Assembly (NCBI GenBank): GCA_027596195.1
Contig: JADGJG010000112.1
Coordinates: 1-42,010 of the forward strand
Direction: 5' to 3'
DNA: 42,010 nucleotides
Origin: Podochytrium sp. JEL0797
Lineage: Eukaryota; Chytridiomycota; Chytridiomycetes; Chytridiales; Chytriomycetaceae
Each line of letters begins with the position of its first letter. Position 1 is the stretch's first letter. The notes under the pieces are model-generated. The model had not been told where the DNA came from, ran no database searches, and saw only the letters and a list, made by a program, of their open reading frames with translations. Shown in pieces: positions 1-9,959 of this stretch. The position numbers and the translations under genes are program-made.

Positions 1-155
1 GGTGTGGGAGTGGAGGATGGTTTGGAGCGAAGGCTGTAAGGGCGAACCGTGTCGTCGAGACCAGTGGAAGGCCCGGAGACGGCGCCATGGAGGCTGGTGC
101 CGGGAGCATTCCCGGTGATGGGCTTCTTAACGCGAGTCGTTGTAGACGCGAACAT
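1..155 (-). CDS. N-terminal fragment of an unidentified protein (runs off the window)
   Basis: An open frame on the minus strand starts at an ATG at 155 and stays open to the window edge, giving about 51 residues. It begins MFASTTTRVKKP and is rich in Ser, Thr, Pro, Gly and basic residues, as in a disordered N-terminus. No domain is visible, so I give no function. The start is the first ATG of the frame. It could be a real first exon cut by the window or a chance open frame; only sequence to the left would decide. Confidence 0.4.
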   Translation of the reverse strand, partial: MFASTTTRVKKPITGNAPGTSLHGAVSGPSTGLDDTVRPYSLRSKPSSTPT

Positions 156-826
156 CGGAATAACACTTAGTCTCAAAGTGGTAAGACTTGTGTTTATTTT
201 CCGAAAGATGAAAGAAGAAAAAGGGGCACGTGGCCTCCAAGCAAAATAAAGTGACTTGTGGGTCCAACACACAACAGCGGGGGTTTTAAAAAATTAGTAA
301 GAGACTTTCGTCTACAAATGGGAACACGAGTGGGGCTTGAGTTATGACCTGCCTCGCATTTGAGGGAGTTTCATTGAGGAATTGAGGGGTAATTCCGACG
401 GGAGTAGATATGTTTACGAGCGTGACTTTTTTTTATACTGACTCTTTGTCACTTAATGGTACTGTGCCGAGCCGAGTCTATTCGAAATGTCATCCCGAAT
501 TTAATCGAGCCGTGCGTGGTCTCGCCCACTCAGAACTCTCTGACACGAGGGTGAGGGATCCTTGAAGGGAGTGCGTTACAGTGCAGGTCTTCGAAGTCTC
601 GAATGAATCAAATCACGCAGCTTTGAATTCTGACTTTCGAGATGCAACGGCCTGCATGTGATCAATACAGCCGTTCAATGTCTTTATTCAAAATCGATTA
701 ATATATACACAATAACGGACCACCACCATCAAAGCAGGCTTTACGCGCATCTCCTGCCATTTAATATATCCGAGTGGGAAAAAGAAAATATTACTGAATA
801 GCTCGTGGCTGCGAAGAACATTGAGC
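156..826. other. Intergenic stretch without a recognisable gene
   Basis: This holds the presumed upstream region of the partial gene at the left edge and the 3' flank of the chitin-binding gene. I see no RNA gene, no convincing open frame and no clear repeat. Short plus-strand open frames here resemble no family I know. Confidence 0.5.
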
Positions 827-2071
827 TCAATTGTCGGTGCAATCTGGTGGAGAAAGGGAGAGAAAAGGTGTGAGGAGTCGTAATTATTTTGTTGGCATGC
901 GACGCTTCTTACCTCCGACTGGGCGACACGTGGTCTTGGAATTACCCACCGCTGCGTCCAATGGACCGTTGCAGCAAGTGAACGCAGAGTTGGCGCACTT
1001 GGACGTTCCAACAACGTCCCCACAAGTGAAGTAGTCAAGAATCGGGTACACGTTGGAGGGGTGACTCGTCTCGACACAGTCTGGAAAAGATATAGATTTA
1101 GAATCATGCGAATACGAATCAGCAATTGCGAGAGTGAGCACTTACTGGCGAGAGTGTTCGGGCGACAAGTGGTCTTTCCTGAGGAAACGTCCGCTGGAGC
1201 AACGCAGCACACATTTCCTGGGGTGGCGCAAAAGGAAGTTCCAACGCTCGATCCGCAGGTCTCCCATTGCTTGATTGGCTGAGTCTCGCCTCCCGGAGCG
1301 CAGTCTATAAAGAGTGAAAGAGCGAGGTTAGAAGTGAGTGCTTGGGTTCAACCAAGAAACAATGATTGACTTACTGTCAAACGGCCTGCAAGTCATCTTT
1401 CCGCTGTACACGTCCGCGGGGGCAACGCAGCAGTAGTCTCCTGGTGTCGCACAAGTAAAAGTTCCGACCTTGGCTCCGCAAGTCTCCCACTGAGCGATCG
1501 GGGCGACAGCTGGGGTTGCAGTAGGTTGGGGAACCGAAGCGGTGGGAACGACTAAACCGACGCATTGTACACCAATGCCACAGTAGTCGATGGTGTTACC
1601 GCAGTGACCCCATGGGGAGCAGCACCCCGCACCAGCACACTTACCCCATTTTGGACCACACTTGCCGTCGGCGCGGATGATATTGGGACAGTAAGAAGGA
1701 GGCGGGGATGTGGGTTTAGGTCCTGCCGCACTCGTGGTTACTGGTTTGTAGAGACATTGCTGCTCGGCGTTACAGTACTCGGGAGTTGTTCCACAGAAAC
1801 CTTTGGAAGAACAGCATTCGCCCAACTGCGTCTTGCATCTGCCGAAGTCTGGCCCACACTTCCCGTCGAAGTTGTACTTTGGTGGGCACGTGTTGCCATC
1901 GCTGGTGGTAGTGGGAGTAGCAGAAGCCGCGGAGGAGGCAGACGCGGAGGCAGACGTGGTGGAAGCTGCAGTGGCGGTGGTGGTGGCAGAGATGGCGGTA
2001 GTGACCTTCTCAGCAGAAACCATGCTCACGCAAGCTGCGGTGAGGAGGATGGCAAGTTGTGCGACGCGCAT
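827..2071 (-). CDS. Secreted chitin-binding protein: two CBM18 (hevein) domains plus three five-cysteine repeats
   Basis: Four exons: 2071-1375, 1304-1146, 1080-913 and 843-827. Introns are 70, 65 and 69 nt, all phase 1, giving 346 residues. The chosen start gives a typical signal peptide (MRVAQLAILLTAACVSMVSA); an upstream in-frame ATG would bury it. A Ser/Thr/Ala linker follows, then two hevein-type chitin-binding domains (CGPDFGRC...CCSSKGFCGTTPEYC and CGPKWGKC...CCSPWGHCGNTIDYC). The C-terminal part has three copies of a module with pattern TCG-x-VG-x-C-CC-TCRP. The second and third copies each sit in their own exon, and the protein ends with the short tail DCTDN. CBM18 domains bind chitin and are expanded in chytrids; the role of the five-Cys module is unknown to me. 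Probable site is the cell wall or outside the cell. Confidence 0.85.
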
Positions 2072-3420
2072 GTTTTTGATTCTGAGGATTTTTTTGGCAA
2101 GCAGCGGCGGCCTGCTTTTGAAGCACATATTTTTTAATCTCTGGGAGTCGAGGGAGAATTCAAAGTTTGCTTTTGATGTATGTCTGTGTTGCCTGTGTCG
2201 GGCGCTCACATTTCTGGGCTCCTTGACTTGTGGAGACCGATAGATCGATCGGTGGGTCGAAGCACAGCTTTTCCCCCTTCCATAACCCCCTGTTTTCAAA
2301 TTGGAAAATTTAAAATTTCGATTTGAACTGGTGGCAGTGCTCGTGCCGCAAAAAAAATTCATCTGCATAAGTCGTCATGACGATGTCCTGAGCGGCTTCG
2401 TACAAGGCGCACGCGCTGCTTGGGCAATTTGAAAGAGGGAGTGCGGAGGGTGACCCGGGGACACTTTCCTGTGACGGGAGGGTGAATGCACTGCCACTTC
2501 AGTTCAAATTTTCCAATTTGGAGGTCGGGGCGATTTGTGATCCAAAATCTCGTACGATCAATGACTCTTTTTGATGGCTGAAGATTGCTGACACGCCCCA
2601 CACGCCCCTTTCCGCACCACCCCACCCAAGCACCCCATACCTTTGCTCGACTTTGGAACCAATTTGGAACCATTAGCAGCTCATTAAGGGTGGAACCCAT
2701 CTCCACGTTTTTTCAATTGAGGGCTCGAAATCGAAACCGAGAAACGGCAGCACCAAAAAAAGCAAAAAAACAAAAAAAATAATCAATGGAAAACCATTCC
2801 ATTCGTTCAAATAAAACTTAGAAAAGTCATATAAAATAATAATAAAAATTAAAACGCCGTGAGCACCTCATCATCCACTCCCAAACCCCGACCATCATCC
2901 ACCAGTTCAATCTTGCGAAGTGTCTTAACGAAGACAGTTCAGGCCGTTTGGCGAAATTGGCCTTGCCAGTTCGACTGCGTTTGCTTCGTTGGCCCATCGA
3001 AAATAATTCCAAAATATTACCCCCCCGGCTTTTGTTCTAGAACTCCATCAAATTATCAAACACAACCTTCTTTTCTAGTAGACTCTTGCGAGAACTGGAC
3101 ATTCCGTCAATGGTCAAAAAAATGGAGGTGTGCATTCAGGGTGACTTTATAAACAGAAATTGGGCTTTTTGCCGATCGAAAAAAGATAGCGATTCAGACC
3201 AGTTTGTGCGAGCGGTTTTGACCGCTTCGTGTGAGCGAAAATGGAGCTTTTTTTTCCCCTCCCACTTTATAAACATTTGGGATTATGGTGGTTTTGCCGG
3301 ATATCCGCCATGCAGCAGCGGCCGTATCTACCCTCGAACCTTCAACGGTCAAGGGCCTGATGCCGCGCACGTGTCCGCCGTTCTGGCTCGTTCTGTCGCG
3401 AGGCATTTCTCGGCACGTGC
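2072..3420. other. Upstream region of the chitin-binding gene with an inverted repeat, no gene
   Basis: No convincing coding sequence. The notable structure is an inverted repeat with arms at 2297-2339 and 2489-2520. A motif ACTTTATAAACA occurs twice (about 3143 and 3264) in A/T-rich sequence. The open frames here are short and resemble nothing known. Confidence 0.5.
2297..2520. repeat. Inverted repeat, arms about 32-43 nt, spacer about 150 nt
   Basis: The left arm (2297-2339) and the reverse complement of the right arm (2489-2520) both read CAAATTGGAAAATTT, then TTGAACTG, then GTGGCAGTGC. The left arm carries about 11 extra bases in the middle. The match is too long for chance and may be the termini of a small inverted-repeat element or a transcribed hairpin upstream of the chitin-binding gene. 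Confidence 0.7.
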
Positions 3421-3459
3421 GGGGCAACGCAGCAGTAGTCTCCTGGTGTCACACAAGTA
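3421..3459 (-). pseudogene. Relic of the five-cysteine repeat exon
   Basis: These 39 bases match positions 1419-1457 of the chitin-binding gene at all but one base, same strand. They still encode TPGDYCCVA, the core of the five-Cys repeat. On both sides the frame loses the rest of the module. I read it as the surviving piece of a duplicated paralogue about 2 kb upstream of the intact gene. Confidence 0.75.
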
Positions 3460-3855
3460 GCTGTATGGCGTCGTTCCTCCGCTAGGACCTTTTTAACTTC
3501 TTTTTATAATTCTTCCTGCTGCTCTCTCCACGCTCGGACCTGAACCGTCACGGTTGCATGGGTGTATACAATTTACATGGTTTTTTTAAAATCACACCTC
3601 GCGAATTTTCCTCCTGCTCTCTCCAAATAGTGTATATAGGAAGCGATCACGAGAATTTGATGAACTATTTCGGCGATCCACATCTGTGAAAGTCTGAATT
3701 CACGAGCATGCGCCAAAGTCATCGCGAAAGTCAGGCAGATCAATTCAAGGAGTTGATCTCAAGAAAAGACGTGGAAAGTTTGGCGTTAATTCTCATATTC
3801 ACAAAAAACTCCTATCTGAGTTCACGTAGAAGTCATGTTGGAATGTTAGGGATGG
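3460..3855. other. Intergenic stretch, no gene seen
   Basis: Between the chitin-binding relic and the retroelement relic I see no coding pattern of a known family. It is probably decayed sequence. Confidence 0.4.
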
Positions 3856-4060
3856 TACTCAGCGAACCACAAGGAGCTGCTCAACATCGTGCATTGTCTC
3901 AAGAAATTCCAACCCCACCTCTATGGCGCGCGTTTCGAGCTCAAGACGAACCACAACGCAATGAAATACCTCTTAACGCAGAAGGACCTCACGATCATGC
4001 AACAGGGTTAGCTAAACACGCTCCTCACGTTCGACTTCAATCATGATCGATTTCGAAACC
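3856..4060 (+). pseudogene. Ty3/gypsy-type RNase H fragment
   Basis: The frame from 3856 reads YSANHKELLNIVHCLKKF, then LYGARFELKTNHNAMKYLLTQ and KDLTIMQQ, then a stop at 4009-4011, then LNTLLTFDFNHDRF. This is the order of conserved blocks in the RNase H domain of Ty3/gypsy polyproteins (YS-x-x-KE-L-x-I-V, F-x-x-x-T-x-H-x-x-L-x-Y-L, W-L-x-x-L-x-x-F-D-F). The stop, a lost conserved Trp and lack of flanking reverse transcriptase or integrase show a dead fragment. Traces may continue towards 4400 but are not readable. Confidence 0.75.
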
Positions 4061-5025
4061 ACAGCGCCACAAGTCATCGTCAAGAAGGACACGGGTGATG
4101 CCAATTGGATCGATAAGGATTTTGTGGAGTTGGGAGCTGGGTTTCTATCTGACGACTTGCAGAAAATCGCGGCAAACATCAATGCAGAACACCACCAGGC
4201 ATGCAGTGCTGATTATGAACACGCTCTTTTACTCCTCTGACTGCATATTCCGTTCTTAAAGATTCTACAACAACCCTCCGCATGAACTGGACTTGTTGAT
4301 TACAATCATTAGCTTCCTATCCCAGGACGAATATAAAGTTGGTTATTACTCACTTTTAGATCTGATGAGCAAATGCGTCGCACAATCTAGGAAACGGCAC
4401 TTGGGTAGTTTTCTATGGCACCTCAATTGGGAAGTTGGATTCTTGACGAGATATTTCGAGGTCATGGTGTCAAGGTGTGAGTTCAACCACACCAGTTATG
4501 CTGGCACTTCGGTTTGTAATTTCAGAAATTCATTTTCATGGACTTGGAGGAGTCAACAAGTGATAACAGGTTTTGGTATTATGGTAGTTGGTGGTTGATG
4601 CTTGCAATAGTTTTTTACTTCAAAAAATACAAACCCGACGTTTTTTTTTCGCCGGCTTTTTTCTCGGCCTGTCTTGTGCAAGGGATTGAAGAGGTGCGGG
4701 GGAGGACTTGAGAATAGAGATTGTTGGTTATCCAGCCAGATCGAAAAAACCCCTTTAAACTCTTATTTACTAAGCAAAACGCAAACTGTGACTTCTTTCC
4801 GATTTGCATTACGCGATAGCAGGATGTTTCAAAATTAGGAATTTGATTGTTTGACCAGAAACGAGATCGCAAGCAGTGATGCATTCGTATTTATGTGGAA
4901 TGGAGGAGCAGGGAGAAGAGTTGAAGCTCAATTGAGTGTTGATTAGTCGCGGTTATTGAAGGGGGGGGAGGTTTTTTGAAATTGGGGAAAAACGAGCTGT
5001 GCAAGTTTTTTGTACTCTGCTATAA
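4061..5025. other. Decayed repeat sequence, partly related to the MITE at 5933-6284
   Basis: No intact gene. The right part (about 4850-5015) resembles the right half of the inverted-repeat element at 5933-6284: both have AACGAGATCGCAAGCA followed by GCATTCGTATTTAT, and a terminal stretch GAGGTTTTTT...GGGGAAAA-CG-GCTGT...GTTTTTTGT. A matching left end is only weakly visible near 4610-4650. The earlier part may hold degraded retroelement sequence. Confidence 0.5.
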
Positions 5026-5258
5026 TAGACATGTGCCGGATTTTATCGTTATCGCTAATTAGCGAAATTCTAACGATATTTATCGATATTATCGTACTTT
5101 ATCGCAATAACGGTATTTATCGATAATTGACCATAATTTTATCGATAAATAGCGCTAAATATCGATGTTTAACAACGAAATCGATAAAGGACGGTAAATA
5201 TCGATAAACTGACGATAAATTATAGTCAATTAGCGCTATCACGCGATAATGTTCGCGG

Positions 5259-5270
5259 TATATAAAAAGG
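5259..5270 (+). promoter_or_regulatory. TATA-box-like site inside the hAT-like element
   Basis: TATATAAAAAGG is a strong TATA match on the plus strand just inside the TATCGATA-rich left end. No plus-strand gene follows it; the only coding-like frame inside the element runs the other way. It may be a remnant of an element promoter or chance A/T-rich sequence. Confidence 0.3.
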
Positions 5271-5398
5271 CCCCCAAAAGTCCCCAAATCACATGTTCCA
5301 AACTCTTTTCACTACGAATTTCATTCCCGACATAAAGAAAGGAAATAAAAGACTTTTTTAATATCGAAACTACCCCAAAGGACAAGAAAACCCCAAGT

Positions 5399-5890
5399 TC
5401 ACATCAATCCTCTGTCGTTCTCACTCTCCTCATCATCAAAGGAATCCTCTTCATCCTCTTCATCCTCAAGGACAACAGCAGCTGCGTTCATTTTCTTCTT
5501 CTCCAATCCCTTAGCCTCCTTCTCCTGCGCTTTCTGTGCCCTTTTCCAGCAGCCACAATCTTCGCACAATCGGTCTTCGACATCTTCATGGCTTCCACCT
5601 CAGCATCCATCACGTTCGAATCCTTGACAGCCTGAATGTTGGCCCTGTGGGTTTGTGCCGCGAGTTGTGTGCTGATCGTTTCGGCGATGTTGGCAATGCG
5701 GCAGAGGTTGTCGCAAATGACCTTGGCCACAGGCAGCAGGTTCTTCATGGGGTCGACAGATGTGGTAGCAGAGCTTTCTCTTTCTTGGAGAAGCAAATAA
5801 TGGCGCCTCGTTGTCGTTAGCAGCTAGGTCAGGAAGGGTGGTGGGGCTTGCAGTGACGGCGGACGGCTTCTTGGTCGCTTTCTTGATCAT
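5399..5890 (-). pseudogene. Broken cargo or element gene with acidic tail inside the hAT-like element
   Basis: Three consecutive minus-strand frames look coding. From an ATG at 5890 (MIKKATKKPSAVTASP) the first runs to about 5775. The second carries VDPMKNLLPVAKVICDNL and AETISTQLAAQTHRANIQAV, a likely helical segment. The third gives AQKAQEKEAKGLEKKKMN and an acidic tail rich in Glu and Asp, with a stop at 5399. The frames are joined by two shifts (near 5770 and 5555) with no splice signals there. I do not recognise the family; a coiled-coil or DNA-associated protein of the transposon is possible. Confidence 0.5.
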
Positions 5891-5932
5891 TTCAGATGTT
5901 GGGGGGATTCTCAAGTGGCACTCTTCCTTTAC

Positions 5933-6284
5933 AGCTGTTAACAAAAAACCTGCAACAGCCCGTTTTCCCCCGATTTTTAAAAACCTCCGCAAATTTTTTT
6001 CCTCAGTTTTTTGTGGGTATTGAGAAAGGCCGGCGCTTATCTGGCGCTCTCCTTCGATTTTAGAAACCGCCTTTGAGCCGTGTCGCTAAGCAAGACGTTC
6101 ATGGTGGCTTCTCTGCGGTTTAAAATATTTTATTGGTTGGCTAAAAACGAGATCGCAAGCACTGACGCATTCGTATTTATCACAAACGGGAGGAACAACC
6201 AAACCAATTTCTGCGATCTTTTTTTTTCTCGAGGTTTTTTTAAATCGGGGGAAAACGGGCTGTCGCAGGTTTTTTGTTAACGGC
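5933..6284. mobile_element. Nested MITE with about 55-bp terminal inverted repeats
   Basis: The arm at 5933-5988 is the inverse of the arm at 6231-6284, both reading GTTAACAAAAAACCTGC then ACAGCCCGTTTTCCCCCGATTT and AAAAACCTC, with few mismatches. The 352-bp unit has no coding capacity. It lies within the hAT-like element, just upstream of its broken gene, so it probably inserted later. A diverged relative abuts the left end of the hAT-like element. Confidence 0.75.
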
Positions 6285-6441
6285 TATAAAATGAATGAAG
6301 AAATGAATTTTTATTTCCATTTTAAAGGTTGTGAATTGCGAAAAAACTGCTATATTTTGATCAGCGATAACGGTAATATTTATCATTAACGATCGACGCT
6401 AAAGAGCGGTATTTGACGGTAAAAATTCCGGCACATGTCTA

Positions 6442-7099
6442 TTACATAATGAAGACTCGAGATGAAAAAAATATCTGATATGAGCGGAAACGGAAGCTGG
6501 AAATGAATACAAGGGATCTAATTTCTGATAGGCCGGCGGATGTTATTTGTTCGGAATTAAATCGATTCAAATGTCTGACGCTTCTTCCAAGCTCGAAAAA
6601 CTACAATGCGACGGGCAACCGAAGTGACGGCTGTATTCCAGTTTGACAATTCAATTTCGTGGTCATTCCGTTGGACGCGGCGGGTGTTCATTTGCAAGAA
6701 GGAATCTTTATGTAATCAGAAGAGTCTCAGTTAGTGGCATCCAAAACCACAAAACAACTTGTGACAAGCTTGAGACGTTGGCAAAATGAACACTCCCTTC
6801 AGCCTTTTCCGCTCGTATCCAGTAAGGCAAAGGTATGGAATGCTTTCAGAAGGAGGCACCGGTACACGTATCTAGCCAAATAATTAAAGAATTGGGTTCA
6901 GAAAATGGGAGTGAGTGGATGCATTTGTGCACGGGGATTCAGCCTTTCCCACTCACTACTTCAATCTGTTTCTGTTGTTCGCCCATTTTTTTATTTTTAC
7001 TTTTTTCATGCATAAATTTGGAAACCCAAAGCACTGGAAGACTTTTGGAAGAAAAAGAAAATATAGACAAAAGGCTGAAGCTGAGAGGTCCCCCAGACT
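6442..7099. other. Intergenic stretch, no recognised gene
   Basis: Short plus-strand open frames occur (one from the ATG at about 6606, another covering about 6726-6890 with SLRRWQNEH and KAKVWNAFRRRHRYTYLAK), which look mildly protein-like but match nothing I know. They could be remnants of a gene damaged by the neighbouring transposons. The right end is the 3' flank of the MADS gene. Confidence 0.3.
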
Positions 7100-8659
7100 T
7101 CATTTCTTCTTCTTTCTGGCAGCCGACTTGCTCGATCCGGCACCTCCCCCCTCCCCAACTTTCCCCCCGGTCCCTCCGCCCTCTTCATATACCCCATCCT
7201 CACCATCCATATCCTCCACAGCCTTACGCTTCCCCGCCACACCCCCCACCGCACGCTGCTTCCCCTTCCCAACCACCATCGCCGCCGCCCCAGCAGCAGC
7301 CGCAGAAACACTCCCCATCGCAATCGAATCCTGCATCAACCCCAACTCGTGCGAAAAGGTTTGAAACGGGAGGTGGTGCAACGAGTCGGAGGAATCCGTT
7401 GTGGCGGTTTGGGGTTGAGTCCAATCGAAGGATTGTTGGGCAAAGAGGTGTTGTTGGTAGGCGTCGAGGGAGGAGGAGGTGCCGAGGGTGCTGTTGGACT
7501 GTTCGTTTTTGATGGGGGAGGGGGGAGGGTTAGAATGGCGTTTTGAGAATGAATCCGAGAAGGGAGAGGGGACGGAAATACGTACGTGAGATTCAGGAGA
7601 CAATTGGCCCATCGTCTGGAAAGACGCAAAAACAAAAATCAAAACGCGATAAAAACCAGGAAACCTCCACCAACAAAAAAAAAGTATCTCACGTTAAAAA
7701 ACTGCGGAATTTGTTGCATGGGGTGAATCTCCGCCACGGAATCCATAGACCCAGATGAAGCCGACCCGCCCGCGCCGCTGCTGCCGCCGTTGCTGATATA
7801 CTTGGCCTTGCCCTTCCCCTTGGCCTTGGCCTTGCTTTTGGGTTTCGCCTTGCTTGGCCCACCACCGCCGTCATTCGAAACCGCGTCCTCTTCTTGTTGA
7901 TGATTGTCGCCCGACTCGCTGTCGTCATCGTCATTGTTCATGAGGTTTTGGAACTGCGTCGTTTTGAGCGAGTTTGAAATTTTTCGAAACCACTCGAAAA
8001 GCAACTCACGTCTTCGTTCGTACGCGTCTCACTAGGTGCGCTATACTATCTCCCCCCAGAAAGAGAGATTCAATAAGATCAAAAAGAAAAGGTCGCGTTC
8101 AGTTTCAGAAATACGAAACGTCAACACCGTCCTCACCTCGGTGTACTTGACCAAAATCTGTTCGATATCCGTACTCGAATACTGAATAAGCTTGTTGGTC
8201 GTCTTGTTGATGACAATGAGGGCCACATCGCAGTCGCAGAGAACGGAAAGTTCAAACGACTTCTTCATAAGCCCGAACTTGCGTTTGAGGAACGTGACCT
8301 GTGCGTGTGTGGAGGGGTTGATGAGTTGGGGTGTGTTTATGGTGAGATGGGGGAAAGGGATGGTGGGGAGGAAGGAGTCCGTGGAAGGAAGGAATGGAAG
8401 CAGAAGGGAGGCGTTTGTCTCATTTCCTTCCATGGGGGGAGATAGTGGAGGGGGGAGGGGGCAAGAGGGGCACTCACTTGTCTGTTCCTTTCATCACTAA
8501 TACGGGCGATCTAAACAAAGGGTGGTGAGCTATTTATAGCCTGTGATCATGGAGAAAAGCGGGGAAAGGAATCGCAGGAAAAGACGGAACTCTTGGTTCC
8601 CCGCCCTCCTCTTTGCAGCACTCAAAGGAAGGGCTCACCTTGATCTTCTTTCGTCCCAT
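7100..8659 (-). CDS. MEF2-type MADS-box transcription factor
   Basis: Exons: 8659-8639, 8510-8478, 8298-8137, 8045-8010, 7953-7693 and 7615-7100, about 342 residues. Spliced, the N-terminus reads [18 protein letters not shown], then [20 protein letters not shown] and [10 protein letters not shown], which is the MADS box plus MEF2-type extension ([16 protein letters not shown]...SETRTNED), closest to MEF2/Rlm1/Smp1. It binds A/T-rich MEF2 sites as a dimer in the nucleus. The rest is low complexity: an acidic Asp/Glu stretch, a Lys/Ala/Gly repeat, Ser/Pro-rich sequence and a basic C-terminal KKKK. Possible extra in-frame intron 7585-7499 (donor GTACGT, branch-like CTAAC, acceptor AACAG), removing 29 residues. 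The exon 4 acceptor is the least certain. The gene is divergent from proteasome alpha-5, 128 bp between starts. Confidence 0.85.
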
Positions 8660-8787
8660 TTCGTTGCTAGTTCAAGTTGCTGGTTCAAGTTTCAAAAAAG
8701 TGGTGATCACGGTGTCAAGTTGGTGTCAACTTTTTTCTGACTTCGCTTCGAAAGCTTCTTCGAAAAAATTCACCGCGCGTCCCACCA

Positions 8788-9959
8788 ATGTTTTTGACAA
8801 GGTTTCTGGCCACACCTGCATCGCCTGGGCGAGTCAATGAGGACTGTTGCGGTGCTTAATAATGCACCGCCATGGCCTGGATGCCCTGCTTTCTCTCTCT
8901 AAGAAGCGAATGCCGTACTCACTCCCTTCGCAGATCCGAATACGACCAGGGCGTCAACACGTTCTCTCCCGAAGGCCGCCTGTTCCAGGTCGAATACGCC
9001 ATCGAGGCCATCAAGGTACCCTCTCCCACTCTCTCTCCCAGCAATAAATAAACACCCCCCCCCCCAGCTCGGCTCCACAGCCGTCGGCATCCAAACCTCG
9101 CACGGCGTTGTCCTCGCCGTCGAAAAACGGATCACCTCAACGCTCCTCGAACCCAGCAGCATCGAAAAGATTCTCGAAATCGACACCCATCTCGGATGCG
9201 CAATGAGCGGTCTCGTTGCTGACTGGAGAACAATGATTGACCACGCGAGGGTCGAGGCGCAGGTATTTTGTCGTGTTTGTTGTGGAGAAGTTGAAGTGCT
9301 TACAGTCGTGTGTTGGTGTGCAGAATCACTGGTTCACGTACGATGAGAAGATCAAGGTCGAGAGCCTCACGCAGGCCGTGTGTGATTTGGCTTTGCGGTT
9401 TGGAGAGAGTGCCGATGGAGAAGATGCCATTATGGTGAGAGGATCTTTCGGTGGTCAAATACGGAGAACGATTTGGTGCTGATTCCATCTCTCTAGTCAA
9501 GACCCTTTGGAGTCGCGTTGCTGATTGGCGGAGTCGATGAGAAGGGACCCCAATTGTGAGTTTCACGAATTTGAACGCGCCGCGGTGCCCAGGATGAATA
9601 TGCTTTGATTTCTGATGGGTTTCTCGTGCCAGGTTCCACGCGGACCCTAGTGGAACCTTCACCCGTTTCGACGCAAAGGCGATTGGCTCTGGATCCGAGG
9701 GCGCCCAAACGGAACTGCAGGAGCAATACCACAAGGTACACACACAGTTTTAGAATCCACAAAAAACACGAACTAACGAAAATATGAAACCAAGTCCCTC
9801 ACGCTCCGCGAAGCTGAACTCTTGGCACTCAAAGTGTTGAAGCAGGTGATGGAGGAGAAGCTGTCTGGGGCCAACGTGCAGCTTGCGACGGTTACGGCGG
9901 AGAAGGGATTCCGCATTCTTGCTGAGGCTGAGGTGAACGAGCTTGTGGCAGCGATGTGA
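8788..9959 (+). CDS. PUP2: 20S proteasome subunit alpha-5
   Basis: Seven exons: 8788-8801, 8934-9015, 9068-9262, 9324-9434, 9497-9555, 9633-9735 and 9795-9959, giving 242 residues, the usual length. The 14-nt first exon encodes MFLTR and is completed by exon 2 ([20 protein letters not shown]), the alpha-subunit N-terminal signature that gates the core particle. Later blocks ([57 protein letters not shown]) match PSMA5/Pup2 closely. It forms part of the outer heptameric ring of the 20S core and is not catalytic. The first intron (132 nt, donor GTTTCT) is longest and least canonical. CCT1 follows after 120 bp. Confidence 0.93.

Larger units (their letters stand above)
5026..6441. mobile_element. 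hAT-like non-autonomous DNA transposon with 15-bp terminal inverted repeats
   Basis: The ends are perfect inverted repeats: TAGACATGTGCCGGA at 5026-5040 and its reverse complement at 6427-6441. Subterminal DNA is packed with TATCGATA/TTATCG-type motifs, most densely at 5041-5250 and again at 6355-6420. Such TA-G-ATG-GCC ends with TATCGATA-rich subtermini are known for hAT-like elements. The flanking octamers TGCTATAA and TTACATAA agree at 5 of 8 positions, compatible with an old 8-bp target duplication. Inside are a broken minus-strand gene and a nested MITE; no transposase catalytic domain is seen. Superfamily is inferred, element status is well supported. Confidence 0.75.

Noticed and set aside
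1565..2243. Long plus-strand open frames opposite the chitin-binding gene
   Set aside because: They are shadows of the well-supported minus-strand exon and are biased by its Ser/Thr/Ala linker.
7790..7860. Tandem repeat of about 6-12 nt (TTGGCCTTGCCC type) that might be a CRISPR-like or satellite array
   Set aside because: It is the Lys/Ala/Gly low-complexity coding part of the MEF2-like gene; no CRISPR array is present in the window.
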